Shown piece by piece: positions 24,024 through 33,848 of a stretch of DNA of 64,000 nt. The DNA lies in the NCBI GenBank assembly GCA_963772225.1, contig CAVYWD010000001.1, positions 992,001-1,056,000 of the forward strand. The letters are read 5' to 3'. The notes beneath the pieces were generated by a model, which had not been told where the DNA came from, searched no databases, and was given only the letters and a program-made list of their open reading frames with translations. A program made the position numbers and the translations under genes. The DNA comes from CAVYWD01 sp963772225 (GTDB lineage: Bacteria; Myxococcota; Myxococcia; Myxococcales; UBA5297). Positions within the stretch are counted from its first letter, which is position 1; each line of letters opens with the position of its first letter.

Positions 24024-27000
24024 TTGTTCAGCTGCACCGTCAGGACGTGCGTCCCCTCCGTGCGCTGAGCGGCGGCCAGGGCCGCGGCGTTCCTGAAGCT
24101 CGGGAAGTACCCAGCCTTCGCGGCGTCGCTCCAGGCGACCTCCACGCCGTCGAAGTACACGATGATCTGGTCGCTCATGTCCGAGCCCAGGAAGCGGAAC
24201 TGCTTGAGGTCCACGTTGTCCCAGCTCCCCTTCACCTCGAGCTTTCGCCGGAACCAAGTGGTGCCCGCGGCGCACGACGTCCCGCAGGCGCTCGAGGCCG
24301 AGATCCAGTGGGCGCTCGTGGTCGCGGGGATGATTCCGGCGGAGCCCGAGCCGTCGGCCGGCAGGGCGCCGTACTTGTTCGACGAGAGCGGCCCGAGGTC
24401 CACTGCCGCGGCCCAGCCGCTGTCGTCCAGCGCCGGCGAGGACGCCGCCGCGGCGGTCAGGCTCGCGGTCGACACCCGCCAACCCGAGTTGGAGGTGAAG
24501 GCGCCGCTGCTCCACTCGGCCTGCTCCCAGGACCTGAGGAAGGACTCCGCGCCGCGGTAGAGCGGGTCGATGACGTTCTGGTTCAGCCCCACGCTGTTCA
24601 GATCCGCCACGAACTCGGGGAGCTGCCCGACCGTCGCCACGCCCCGGGTGTTGTAGTCGAAGGTCACGCCGCCCTGGCTCTGCCACGGCGTGAGGTTCAC
24701 GGTGGACGTCCCGTGCGCCGGCCGCAGCAGGCTCGCCCCGTAGGCGAAGGCCGTGCCGCCGCACGCGGGCGCGGTGCGCGCTTCCGGGAGGTTGATCAGC
24801 CCGTTGAAGTCGCTGCCGAACGGCACGCCCGCCGCGCTCGCCGCGAAGAAGGAGTCGTGGCCGACGTCGCCGCTGGACCAGAGGGTCTGCTTGATGTCCC
24901 ACAGGTTCATCAGCTGATGCGCGTAGGAGCGCGACGTCGGGCGATCCGTGCACTCGCCGTTGGGAGGCGTGGGCAGCGCCGGGTTGAGCGTGTCCGAGCC
25001 CTGCCTCAGCCCCAAGGCGATGGTGCCGCGCCAGCGCAGGATGTTCTTCACGTCGTAGTAGTCCAGCGACATCTCCGAGGCGCCGTAATTGGGGCCGTGG
25101 ATCGACGCGTGGCCCGCCACCAGCGGGTACGAGCGGGAGTCGCTGAGGGCGTAGATCTGCCGGCGCGCGACCGCGGAGATGTGGTCGACGTCGATGAGCA
25201 TCCCCTCATCCATCAGGGCCTTCACGGCCATCCGCCCCAGCGCCGTCAGCCCCAGGCCGTTGCACTGCGCCCGCGTGGCGTGGTTCGCGTCCGGCGGCGG
25301 GTAGTAGTTGGGGCGGCTGTAGGTCATGGCCGCCCAGACCGGGTCGACCCCGGGCACGTTCATGTTGGCCACGTAGTTCACGAAGTTCCAGTCATTGAAC
25401 TGGAAGGGCGGCGCGTTCTGCTCCGGCAGGCGGCTGCTGCGCGTCTCCATGCCCGTCTCGCGCGAGGAGATCGGGAGCGGGCTGCCGTACTCGTCGAACG
25501 CCGCCGCGGGGGTGGTGGAGCAGTCGTTGCTGTTCACGTCCGGCCCGTAGGCGCTCCACGCGTTCGTGTTGAACGCCTGCTGCGCCGGGATGGCGTCGAG
25601 GGTGCCCGGCTTCAGGGCGGCGCCCGGCCAGTTGCTGCCGTTCTGCTGCCAGCTGGCGCCGACGAAGTAGGGGCTATACATCGCCGACCCGCCGATGGCG
25701 TTGTCGACCAGGTGCACCGGGAAGACGTGGCGCACGCCCAGGTCGTACCAGTACTGGATGCGCGAGCGGACCAGCGCGTCCGTGTTGTACGGGCACGGGT
25801 GGGCCGGGTCGAGCGTGCAGGTGCCGCTCTTCGCGCTGCCCTCCGGGCTCAGGTCGCCCAACAGGTCGTCGAGCTCCAGCCCCAGCACCACCGCGAGCTT
25901 GCCCTGCGCGATGGCGTTTCGAGCCTCCGCCGGAGTGGTGACGATCTGGAACCAGGAGGGGTTCGCGGCGGCGTAGGCGCGCGCCGCGTCCAGCGACACC
26001 TTGGCGTTGTTCCCGTCCTTGCAGACGTCGTGGTTCTTCGCCTGGAGCAGCGAGTAGCACATCTGCGCGTCGCTCACCGCCATCATCGTGACCATCCGCA
26101 GGCCGTACTTGTGCGCGCGCTTCACCCACCCGTTCCACATCTGCTGGTGGGTGATGATCTGCGCGTGCGGCCAGTCGGTGTAGTTGGGGTACCCGTCGAC
26201 GAAGTGGCGGTCCTTGTAGTCGGCGCCGTCGGAGCCGTAGGCCGCGGGCTTGCTGATGTGGCTGGCGTTGACGTCGGGGACCGAGTTCTGGACGAGGTCT
26301 GACAAGGTCAGGCAGCCGTACGAGTTCGGTAGCTGGCACTTCCCGGGGCTCGACTGGTTCGGCCGAGAGTTGGGGACGTCGGACGCCGAGGCCGGCGCCT
26401 CCTCCGACCAGGACGCGTTCGTTCGTGTGCTGTAGGTGTTGCCGTGGTGCTCGCCGCAGGAAGTAAGCGCCGTGGCCTCGTCGCCCTCGAAGGTCCCATG
26501 CAGCAGGCCGTAGCGCTTGCGCTGGGTCGTCTTGGTGTCGAGCCCGGTCTGGCGGTAGATGAGCTTGTGCCAGTCGCCGCCCGGAGTCACGTTCTGGAGC
26601 TGCGCCCCGAAGGCCTTCTCGGCGAACATGTGCGCGTGGAGATCGGCCCAGCCCCAGGCGAACGGGACCTGGAGCGTCGCGGCCGCGCTCCGCTGGGAGG
26701 CGAGCGTGGAGAGGGCCGGGTCGTAGAGCTTCTCGACCTGATAGGTGACCTGGCGGGGGTGCTGCCCGGTCAGGTCCTCCGCGACGCAGTAGGTCGCATC
26801 TTGGCTGTTGCTCACTCTCATCGTGTACGCGATGGACGGGTTGAAGGACGTCGAGTCGCAATAGTGGTTCTGCGCCGGCCCCGCGTTGATGACGAAGTCG
26901 ACCGCGTCGCCCTGCGCGACCGAGGTCGTCAGGTCGTAGCTGACGCCCGTCGAGTCCCCGTTGGCGATCGGCTGCGTCCAGAGCGTCGAGGCCCCCTTCC

Positions 27001-28451
27001 GGATGCTCACCACCACGCCGTCGCCGCAGTTGGGGTCCGCGTCGGACGCGGAGCCGGCGATGCGCACGGTGCCGGCGGCCGGGGCCGTCCACCGGCGCAC
27101 CGAGTCGCTGCCGGGCGTCGGATGGCCGCCCCATGACCAGAGCCAGCTGTCGGGACCGGCGTTCCAGGCAGTCGTCTCCGAGAGGAACGGAGAGGAGATG
27201 CTCGTCGGGGTCATGGGCGTGAGCGCGTAGGGCGGAGTGAGGCTCTGCGCGAAGTAGCTCCAGGCGTTCGCCTCCTGGGTGGAGCTCGAGTAGGTCGCCG
27301 AGGCCGTCGGCGCGCCGGAGGTGTAGGCGATGATCGGGTCGAAGGTCGTCGAGTCGCACCCGACGTCGTTTGCCGCGCCGGCGTTGATGACGAAGTCGAG
27401 GGCGTCGCCGGCCGCGACCGTGAGCATCAAGCCGAAGGGCCCGTCCGCGTCGACCGTGGCCAGGGTCCGCGAGTACTGCGTGACGCCGTTCTTCCGGACC
27501 ATCGCCACGACGCCGTCGCCGCAGTGGGTGTTCCCCTGCGGCGTGTTGCGGTCGAGCTTCTTCAGGCTCCCCGAGAATCGAGAGGGTCCCGGCGCTGGGG
27601 GCGGTCCAGCGGCGGATGGTCTCCGAGTTGTAATCGGGGTGGCCGCCGGTCGACCAGAGCCAGTTGTTGGTCCCCGGGCGGTGCCAGGCGCCGACCTGGC
27701 CCCAGGCGTTCGCGCTGCTCTCGAAGACCATCGGCTGCATCACGCCGCCGGGCGCCGACCAGTAGCTCCAGCCGTGCTGGCCCTGCGTCGAGGAGTAGAA
27801 CTGCGAGGCCGCCGGCAGGTCGCAGCCCCGGAGCCCTCCCGTCGCGCGCAGGTTGAAGTTGTTGGAGGGGACGCCGACCTGGTTGGTCTTGACCAGGCCG
27901 CCGACGAGGACGCCGTCGCGGTACACGTTGATCCCGGTCACGAGCTCGTCCTCGGTCGGGTCGCGGGAGATGACGAGGTTTGCCGCGGGCGCGTCGTATC
28001 CGGCGCCGGTGACCGAGCTCTCTCCCGAGACCGCCTGCAGGGTGGCGGTCAGCGCGACGGCGGCGGGGGCGACGGTCTTCCCGGTGGTGACGGTCGCCGA
28101 CGCTTCAGAGGGCTGATCGTTGACCCCTGCCTTGTGATTCGTCCCATAGTACAGCCTGAATACATAGGTGTTTCCGCCGGTGATAAACGACGCGTCCGAG
28201 TACCCGTAGCCCGTGGCGGTGGCGAAGAAGACCTCGGTCGCGCCGTTGGTCGAGACGTAGACCTGGTAGGTCCCGGTCACGTTCCAAGAGATTCGAGACG
28301 TCGTCACCTGCCCTGCCGCCAGCGCCAAGTGCTGCGGCTGCGCGCTGAACTTCGGTGTCGCGCTCAGGGCCATTGCCGGGGCCAGCGCCGCAAAGCCCGC
28401 GAGGGCCGGCAGCAACAGCAAGCGCCACGCCTTGTTCTTTCTTTGGGACAT
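23978..28451 (-). CDS. large secreted multidomain protein with M19-dipeptidase/amidohydrolase-like core (frameshifted here)
   Basis: About 1490 residues once a +1 shift in the four-C run at 27569-27572 is repaired. ATG 28451 follows GGGGAGAG and begins a signal peptide (LLLLPALAGFAALAPAMALSA). A fibronectin-like module comes next. Two or three repeats with the pattern NAWSYF...WLWSWGGHP...RRWTAP...CGDGVV follow, looking like carbohydrate-binding or beta-sandwich units. The core starts WGWADLHAHMF and includes LGLELDDLLG, MLIDVDHISAVARRQI, YPLVAGHASIHGPNYG and FGSDFNGL, as in membrane-dipeptidase (M19) metal sites. A C-terminal jelly-roll (SSGAFTSNSGWRVST to AAFALELK) ends it. The substrate is unknown, perhaps peptidoglycan fragments or peptides outside the cell. 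Confidence 0.7.
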
Positions 28452-29064
28452 CGTTCTCTCCCCATTCCTCGTCGATCGCGGCACCCCGCGCCGGCCTCAC
28501 GGGCTCGGCGCGAGGTCTCGTCGCCCCAAAGGCATCCGGCCCGGTGCGGCGCTCGCCATTTCGCGCCTCTCGCGCCGCCCTGGACAGGTCCGGTTTTCAG
28601 ATTGTGGGTGGGCCAGTGATTTCCCGAGGGACGATCCCAGCGTGCGGGGGGATCGAATCCGGTACGGAGCACGAGCACAGGCTGCTATCCCGATAGCACC
28701 AAGAAGAGCAATGCCTGACAATTGCTATTGTTCGCGAACCGGCAGTGCAGCCAGTGAACGTAGGCGATTTCCGGCCCCGCCCATTTCGACGGCGCACCTG
28801 TTTTGGTTCGCTGGAGAATCTTTGCCTTGGCGCCGTGGTGCCCTCCGCGTCGGCGCAAGCGGCCTACGTCATTTTTTCGAAGTGCACCTGTTCGAGTCGT
28901 CGAGTCTCGTTCTAGCCTCTGTCGCGGGTGCTGCGGCCGCGTTGAGCACCCCTGCCTCGCGCGCCGGGCGGCGCCGGAGCCCGATGACCGATGGCGCGCC
29001 GGAGCATCCCCCCGGCACAGTGCTCGATGCTCCAGCCGCCAACCACCGAATCGGAGGTAGTCGC
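28452..29064. other. intergenic region, no gene supported
   Basis: Between two divergent secreted-protein genes lie 613 bases. Open frames cross it, but none has a ribosome site or protein-like character. It probably holds promoters for both genes; no consensus element stood out. Parts are less GC-rich than the surroundings (around 28,680-28,750). Confidence 0.4.
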
Positions 29065-30003
29065 ATGAGCGAAGAGACGATGCGCAGCGGTCGGGGTGCC
29101 CGGCAGGTCCGCGGAGGCCACCTGGGGCTCGCCTGGGGGTTGGTGCTTCCTCTCTGCGCGCTCTGGGCGCAAGCCTGCACGAGCGCGCCGGAAGCCAACG
29201 AATACGCCGCGACGGCCGAAGAGGCCCAGGCCCTTTCGTCCCTGAAAGCTCCGGAGAGCGACGGCCTGCGCCTGGAGCCCGCCGCCGCCGACCGCGTCCG
29301 CGGCACCTATCGCGAAGGCGGCGCGATCCTCTCGTTCGACGTCACCCGCAACGACCGCGCCTTCAAGCTGATGCTCGGATCGCCTAGCGCGGGAGAGCTG
29401 ATGCGCTTCGAGCTGCGCGGCTCCCGCTATTTCTTCTCGTTCAAGCAGGGCGCATTCGTCGCGAACTCGTCGGTCGCGGACGTCGAGCAGGGGCTTCAGG
29501 CCGCGGACGCCGCCGAGCCGGAAGACGCGGCCGTGCAGAAGGTCTCGAGCCAGGGAGACGCGAGCGTTATGCAGGCCGTCTTCTCGAGCAAGGAGCTCGC
29601 GTTGCTCCCGAAGCTGTCCAAGGCCCTCGGCGACTCCGGGCTCGACGGCCTGAAGAGCCAGGCCGCCCTCGGAATTCACCGCCTCGCTCAGCACGTGAGC
29701 AGGGCGGCGGGCGGCGCGGCCGCCGCGCTTCCCTCCGAAGACGCGGCGAGCTGGGCGCCGCAGCCGGGCGCCGAGGTGCCCTACTGCCTCGACCTGCGGA
29801 GCGACCCCAACCACAACGACTGCTTCGGAATGTGCGGCAATGATTGCAACTGCTGGTCCTGGGTTTGCGGCGACTGCTGCTATCACCGGGGCTGCTTCAT
29901 GCACGACACCTACTGCTCCCGATGCACCTGGTACCGGCCCGTCGACTGCTTCAATTGCTACATGAACTTGGCGGTCTTCATCGCGGTGGTCGCCGGCTGT
30001 TGA
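29065..30003 (+). CDS. lipoprotein with Cys-rich phospholipase-A2-like C-terminus
   Basis: A 312-residue exported protein. The N-terminus carries a hydrophobic signal ending LWAQAC, a possible lipobox. The middle part is a helix/strand domain without known motif (GTYREGGAILSFDVTRND). The last 75 residues hold about 16 Cys. They include CGNDCNCWSWVCGDCCYHRG followed by CFMHDTYC, which recalls the CC-x-x-H-D active-site helix and calcium loop of small secreted phospholipase A2 enzymes. GGAGG precedes ATG 29065. It is followed after 8 bases by a trypsin-like protease gene, which may process it. Enzyme activity is inferred from the Cys/His-Asp pattern. Confidence 0.6.
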   Translation: MSEETMRSGRGARQVRGGHLGLAWGLVLPLCALWAQACTSAPEANEYAATAEEAQALSSLKAPESDGLRLEPAAADRVRGTYREGGAILSFDVTRNDRAFKLMLGSPSAGELMRFELRGSRYFFSFKQGAFVANSSVADVEQGLQAADAAEPEDAAVQKVSSQGDASVMQAVFSSKELALLPKLSKALGDSGLDGLKSQAALGIHRLAQHVSRAAGGAAAALPSEDAASWAPQPGAEVPYCLDLRSDPNHNDCFGMCGNDCNCWSWVCGDCCYHRGCFMHDTYCSRCTWYRPVDCFNCYMNLAVFIAVVAGC

Positions 30004-30011
30004 CGGCTGCC

Positions 30012-30797
30012 ATGGGCCGCGCGCCGGCCCTCGCCCGACCGCGGGCGGCCCTGCTGCTCGCCGCGGCCGCGCTCCCGCTCTGCGCGCCCGCGCCATCCGC
30101 CGCGGTCACCCACGGGCGCGCCGACGGCGACACCGAGGCGGTGGTCGCCATCCTCGAAGGCGGCCGCCTGGTCTGCTCCGGCGTCGCCGTCGCTGAGGAC
30201 GCCGTCCTGACCGCAGGCCACTGCGTTCAGGCGTTCGCCTACAAGTCGGTCCTCGTCGTCTCGAAGCAGGGGCGCCGGCTCCTCCGCATCCGCGAGCGGA
30301 TCCTGAACGCGGAGTTCCGCCCCAATGAGCCCGAGACCGACTACGCGCTGATCCGCACAGCGGAGCCCTTGGGCGTGAGCGCCCTCCCGCTCGCCTCGTC
30401 CACCCCGACGGCGGGACAGGATCTGCGCGTGGTCGGCTTCGGGGTCGACGGCGTCCCCGCCCGCTCGTCGACCGGCGCCGGCGAGGAGCGGCGCTGGGGG
30501 ACCTCGCGCGTCCAGTCGATCGCGGAGCGCTCGTTCGTCGCTGGCGGCGAGAGCCAGCCGTGCATCGGCGACTCCGGGGCGCCGGCGCTCCTCCGGTGGC
30601 CCGACGGGCACGCGGCAATCGCCGGGCTCTGCGTCTCGGGCAGCCCCCGCTGCACGGGCGGCGCTCGATTCCTGCGCGCGGATCTGCTGGCGGCCTTCCT
30701 GCGCGCCAACCTCGCGAGCTCGAGGGCGTCGCCGGGCGCGGGACGCTCCCCGGGCGAGCGACCCTCGGACGCTCATCGCGCGGCGCCGGCTCCGTGA
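30012..30797 (+). CDS. secreted trypsin-like serine protease
   Basis: A 261-residue exported S1-family protease. The signal peptide (ALLLAAAALPLCAPAPSAA) is followed by the catalytic triad motifs LTAGHC (His), ETDYALIR (Asp) and CIGDSGAPAL (Ser). The chain is only about 230 residues after signal cleavage, so there is no extra domain. It starts 8 bases after the Cys-rich lipoprotein gene, implying one transcript and perhaps maturation of that protein. Confidence 0.8.
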   Translation: MGRAPALARPRAALLLAAAALPLCAPAPSAAVTHGRADGDTEAVVAILEGGRLVCSGVAVAEDAVLTAGHCVQAFAYKSVLVVSKQGRRLLRIRERILNAEFRPNEPETDYALIRTAEPLGVSALPLASSTPTAGQDLRVVGFGVDGVPARSSTGAGEERRWGTSRVQSIAERSFVAGGESQPCIGDSGAPALLRWPDGHAAIAGLCVSGSPRCTGGARFLRADLLAAFLRANLASSRASPGAGRSPGERPSDAHRAAPAP

Positions 30798-30993
30798 GCG
30801 CTCGAGCTGATCGCCATCGGGTGGGCCAGCCACCGGCCCATTGACGAAACACTCCGTGTCATGCTCACCGATCTGCCCGTCGCCTCCGACTCCGACGCGC
30901 TCCTCCACGCGAAGTTCCAGCCCGAGGCACCGGACTCGGTGCCGTCCTCCGCCGCGCATTCCACCCCTCCTCCGAAAGCGTAATAAGGAGGGC

Positions 30994-31092
30994 ATGGGCT
31001 ATTGCCATTACTGGGGGCGACCGGCGGAGCTGGAGGAAGCGGCCTTCGCCGCATTCTGCGCGGAGGCTCGGAGCCTGATTCGAATCAGGTGA
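30994..31092 (+). pseudogene. N-terminal fragment of a conserved MGYxHYW-type hypothetical protein
   Basis: A good ribosome site (AAGGAGGGC) leads into ATG 30994. The peptide MGYCHYWGRPAELEEAAFAAF resembles the start of a widespread hypothetical family beginning MGYTHYW. The frame stops after 32 residues, where the family runs far longer, so the gene is truncated. Confidence 0.45.
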
Positions 31093-31128
31093 TACACGCT
31101 CAGCCCAAGTTTCCGCGCGGGCGAGCTC

Positions 31129-31434
31129 TCATGCGCCATCGCTGGGCGGATGTTGCGGTCCCTGGCCGTTCGGATCCGGGCGGCTCACGTGGTTGCTCGT
31201 GTGCAAGAAGACGTATTGTTTCCGGTACTCGACGCCTGCTCCGGGCCAGGTCGCCACGTACGCGCGCAGCGCCTCCATCCCCGGCTCGTAGTCCTCCCCG
31301 TTGATGCGGCAGTCGGCGCCCGGCGCGCCGCTCTCATCGCGCATCGCGAAGAAGCGGATGCCGTACGTGCCGTCGCCCTCGATCTGCGATTGGAATGCCG
31401 CGAAGTTGGGCCCTCGCGCTTCAGGGCGGCCGCC
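31129..31434 (-). pseudogene. C-terminal fragment of an unknown gene
   Basis: A minus-strand frame with protein-like composition (NFAAFQSQIEGDGTYGIRFF, CRINGEDYEPGMEALRAYV, EYRKQYVFLHTSNH) ends at 31129 and has no start. Upstream it runs into the duplicated end of an ABC ATPase gene. It is probably the 3' remainder of a gene cut by the rearrangement. Confidence 0.35.
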
Positions 31435-31450
31435 CGACTCGCGTCGTCCC

Positions 31451-31843
31451 TCAGTGCTCCCCCGCGACGCACACCCGCGCGACGCCGCCGCGGCGAGGCA
31501 GCTCGCGGATCTCGGCGTCGACGCCGTAGGTCTCGCGGAGGAACGCCTCGGTGACCACGTCCGACGGCGAGTCGATCTCCCAGCCTCCGCCGCGCCTCAG
31601 CGCCAGCGCCCTCGTGGCGTGCTGCAGGGCATGGTTCGGGTCATGCGTCGTGAGGACGACGCACCGGTCGCCGGCCTCGGCGAGCCGGCGCACCTTCGCC
31701 ATGACCCGATGCTGGTTGCCGTAGTCGAGGTTCGCGGTCGGCTCATCCATCACCAGGATGCGCGCCTCCTGCGCCAGGACGCGGGCGATGAGCGCGAGCT
31801 GCCGCTCGCCGCCGCTCAGCTCGGTGTAGAGGCGGCCCGGCGA
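31451..31843 (-). pseudogene. truncated duplicate of the FecE-type ATPase gene
   Basis: This frame repeats the last 125 or so residues of the intact ATPase at 33057-33836, from LYTELSGGERQLALIAR to the end GEH, with only about eight amino-acid differences (for example SPSDVV versus SPSEVI). Homology stops abruptly at about 31843, leaving no Walker A. It still has the signature (LSGGERQ), Walker B (ILVMDEPTANLD) and switch His, but cannot be a working ATPase. It marks a partial duplication around the Uma2 gene. Confidence 0.75.
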
Positions 31844-32105
31844 GCGGCGGCCGGTCGACGAGCCAGTGGATCTCCACACTGGGCGGCTTCAGCCGCCCCG
31901 GCAGGCGCGGCGCGGCCGCTTCCTTCGGCGCGCGGTCGAGCGCCTCGCCTTGGAAGCGAGGGATATTCGAAGCGCCGGGTCTGTGGTCGCGGCGAGGCCG
32001 GTCCCCTTTCGGGCGAGCATCGCCCGTGTGCGGTCACATCCCTCGGAACCCTCGGTCGGCGACGCACGTAGCCTCGCGGCAAGGCGCCGCGCTATCTTGA
32101 ACCGC

Positions 32106-32666
32106 ATGCAACTCGCCGCCTTGGCAGACCAGATGCGACCGCTTCGGCGCCTGGAGTACGACCGCCTGGTCGATCTCGGCCTCTTCGAGGGCGAGAAGGT
32201 CGAGCTCTTGAGAGGAGTCATCGTCCGAATGAGCCCTCAAGGGGTCGCGCACGCCTCGACCATTCAGAGCCTGACCCAGCTGCTCGTCCTCGCCTTGGCC
32301 GCGACAAAGCGCGCCGCCGTCCGCGTGCAACTCCCCCTCGCGCTCGCCGACGACTCCGAGCCGGAGCCGGACATCGCCGTCGTCGAGCCCGGCGACTATC
32401 GCGAGCAGCACCCGTCGCGCGCGCTGATCGTTATCGAGGTCGCCGACAGCTCGCTGACGCTCGATCGCGGCGAGAAGGCCGAGCTGTACGCGCGCGCCGG
32501 CATCCCCGAGTACTGGATCGTCGACGTCGGCCGGCGGCTCCTCGAGGTCCACACCGACGCCGTCGCAGGGGTCTACACCCGAGTCGTTCCCTACTCCCGA
32601 AAGGACGTCGTGAGCCCGAGGGCCTTCCCGGAGGTCTCCATCCGGGTCGACGCCATCCTCGGATAG
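32106..32666 (+). CDS. Uma2-family (DUF820) putative endonuclease
   Basis: A 186-residue protein of the Uma2 family (PD-(D/E)XK-like fold). Features are YDRLVDLGLFEGEKVELLRG at the N-terminus, EPEPDIAVVEPGDYRE, ALIVIEVADSSLTLDRGEKA with the E-V core, and YARAGIPEYWIVDV. The family is common in cyanobacteria and myxobacteria; its cellular role is unclear. ATG 32106 is preferred because the family start (roughly PLRRLEYDRL) follows closely. It lies between two copies of ATPase-gene sequence. Confidence 0.75.
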   Translation: MQLAALADQMRPLRRLEYDRLVDLGLFEGEKVELLRGVIVRMSPQGVAHASTIQSLTQLLVLALAATKRAAVRVQLPLALADDSEPEPDIAVVEPGDYREQHPSRALIVIEVADSSLTLDRGEKAELYARAGIPEYWIVDVGRRLLEVHTDAVAGVYTRVVPYSRKDVVSPRAFPEVSIRVDAILG

Positions 32667-32730
32667 GCAGCGCTCGACGGGCGAACGCCTTCGCGCCAGC
32701 TGCTTCCAGCTCGCGGCGACCGCCCGCCCC

Positions 32731-33060
32731 TCAATCTTCCTCCTTGATCCGCAACTTCCCGCCCTCCCCGGCGCGGTGCACCATCCTCGCCACAATCGCG
32801 TGCCATTTCGGCGCGGGGCTCCACCGCACCGAGTGCGGATACCCGACCTTCGCGAGCGGCGCTCCGTCGACGCTGGCGATGAAGAAGCGCCGTGGGCTCT
32901 TGGATGAGGAGCATCGCGACGCCTTGGCGAGCGTGCAGGCCGAGGCGGTGCAGAGGGCGCTTCCGTTTCCCGACAAAGGCGACGAGGGCGCGAGAAGCTG
33001 GCGGTCTTCCTCGATGGATTCTCGCCGCAGGGCGGCCTCTCGACTCGCGTCGTCCGTCAG
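32731..33060 (-). CDS. possible small protein after the FecE-type ATPase gene
   Basis: Immediately after the ATPase stop a frame with GC-ending codons encodes about 109 residues (DDASREAALRRESIEEDRQL, FIASVDGAPLAKVGYPHSV, ending GGKLRIKEED). No ATG or GTG is in the right place; a CTG overlapping the ATPase stop would be needed. The start of this frame is also found after the truncated ATPase copy (DDASRAAALKRE), so it was part of the duplicated segment. Function unknown; it could be a broken gene. Confidence 0.35.
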   Translation of the reverse strand: MTDDASREAALRRESIEEDRQLLAPSSPLSGNGSALCTASACTLAKASRCSSSKSPRRFFIASVDGAPLAKVGYPHSVRWSPAPKWHAIVARMVHRAGEGGKLRIKEED

Positions 33061-33836
33061 TGCTCCCCCGCGATGCACACCCGCGCGACTCCACCGCGGC
33101 GAGGCAGCTCGCGGATCTCGGCGTCGACGCCGTAGGTCTCGCAAAGGTACGCCTCGGTGATCACCTCCGACGGCGAGCCGATCTCCCAGCCTCCGCCGCG
33201 CCTCAGCACCAGCGCCCGCGTGGCGTGCTGCAGGGCGTGGTTCGGGTCATGCGTCGTGAGGACGACGCACCGGTCGCCGGCCTCGGCGAGCCGGCGCACC
33301 TTCGCCATGACCCGGTGCTGGTTGCCGTAGTCGAGGTTCGCGGTCGGCTCGTCCATCACCAGGATGCGCGCCTCCTGCGCCAGGGCGCGGGCGATGAGCG
33401 CGAGCTGCCGCTCGCCGCCGCTCAGCTCGGTGTAGAGCCGGCCCGCGAGGGCCTCGATGCCCATCGCCGCCAGCGCCTCCTCCGCGATGGCCAGGTCCCG
33501 CTTCCCCGGCGACGCGAACGGCCCCAGGTGCGCCGCGCGCCCCATGGCGACGACATCCAACACCGGGAAGCCGAACGACGGCGCGTGCGCCTGAGGGACG
33601 TAGGCGAGCCAGCGCGCCAGGCGCCGGCGCGGCCATCTCTCGGCGCGCTCGGCGCCGACGAGGATCTCGCCGCCGCAGGCCGGCATGAGCCCCAGGAGGG
33701 TGCGAAAGAGCGTGGTCTTGCCCGCGCCGTTCGGCCCCAAGAGGCAGAGCAGCTCGCCCGCCCCGAGCCTGAACGACACGTCCCGCAGGACGACGCGCCG
33801 CCCATATCCGCAGCTCACCTGTCGAAGCTCGAGCAA
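33057..33836 (-). CDS. FecE-type ABC transporter ATP-binding protein (metallophore import)
   Basis: A 259-residue ATPase: Walker A GPNGAGKTT, LAYVPQAHAPSFGFPVLDVVAMGR with the Q-loop, signature LSGGERQLALIARALAQ, Walker B ILVMDEPTANLD, switch LTTHDP. The pattern is that of siderophore/B12/molybdate (FecE/BtuD/MolC) importers. The start is TTG 33836 with GGGAGG upstream. It follows the permease gene by 12 bases and completes a TonB receptor, binding protein, permease, ATPase unit. Import of an iron, molybdenum or vanadium chelate is likely; which one cannot be told. Confidence 0.8.
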   Translation of the reverse strand: MLELRQVSCGYGRRVVLRDVSFRLGAGELLCLLGPNGAGKTTLFRTLLGLMPACGGEILVGAERAERWPRRRLARWLAYVPQAHAPSFGFPVLDVVAMGRAAHLGPFASPGKRDLAIAEEALAAMGIEALAGRLYTELSGGERQLALIARALAQEARILVMDEPTANLDYGNQHRVMAKVRRLAEAGDRCVVLTTHDPNHALQHATRALVLRRGGGWEIGSPSEVITEAYLCETYGVDAEIRELPRRGGVARVCIAGEH

Positions 33837-33848
33837 CGCGAAGCCTCC

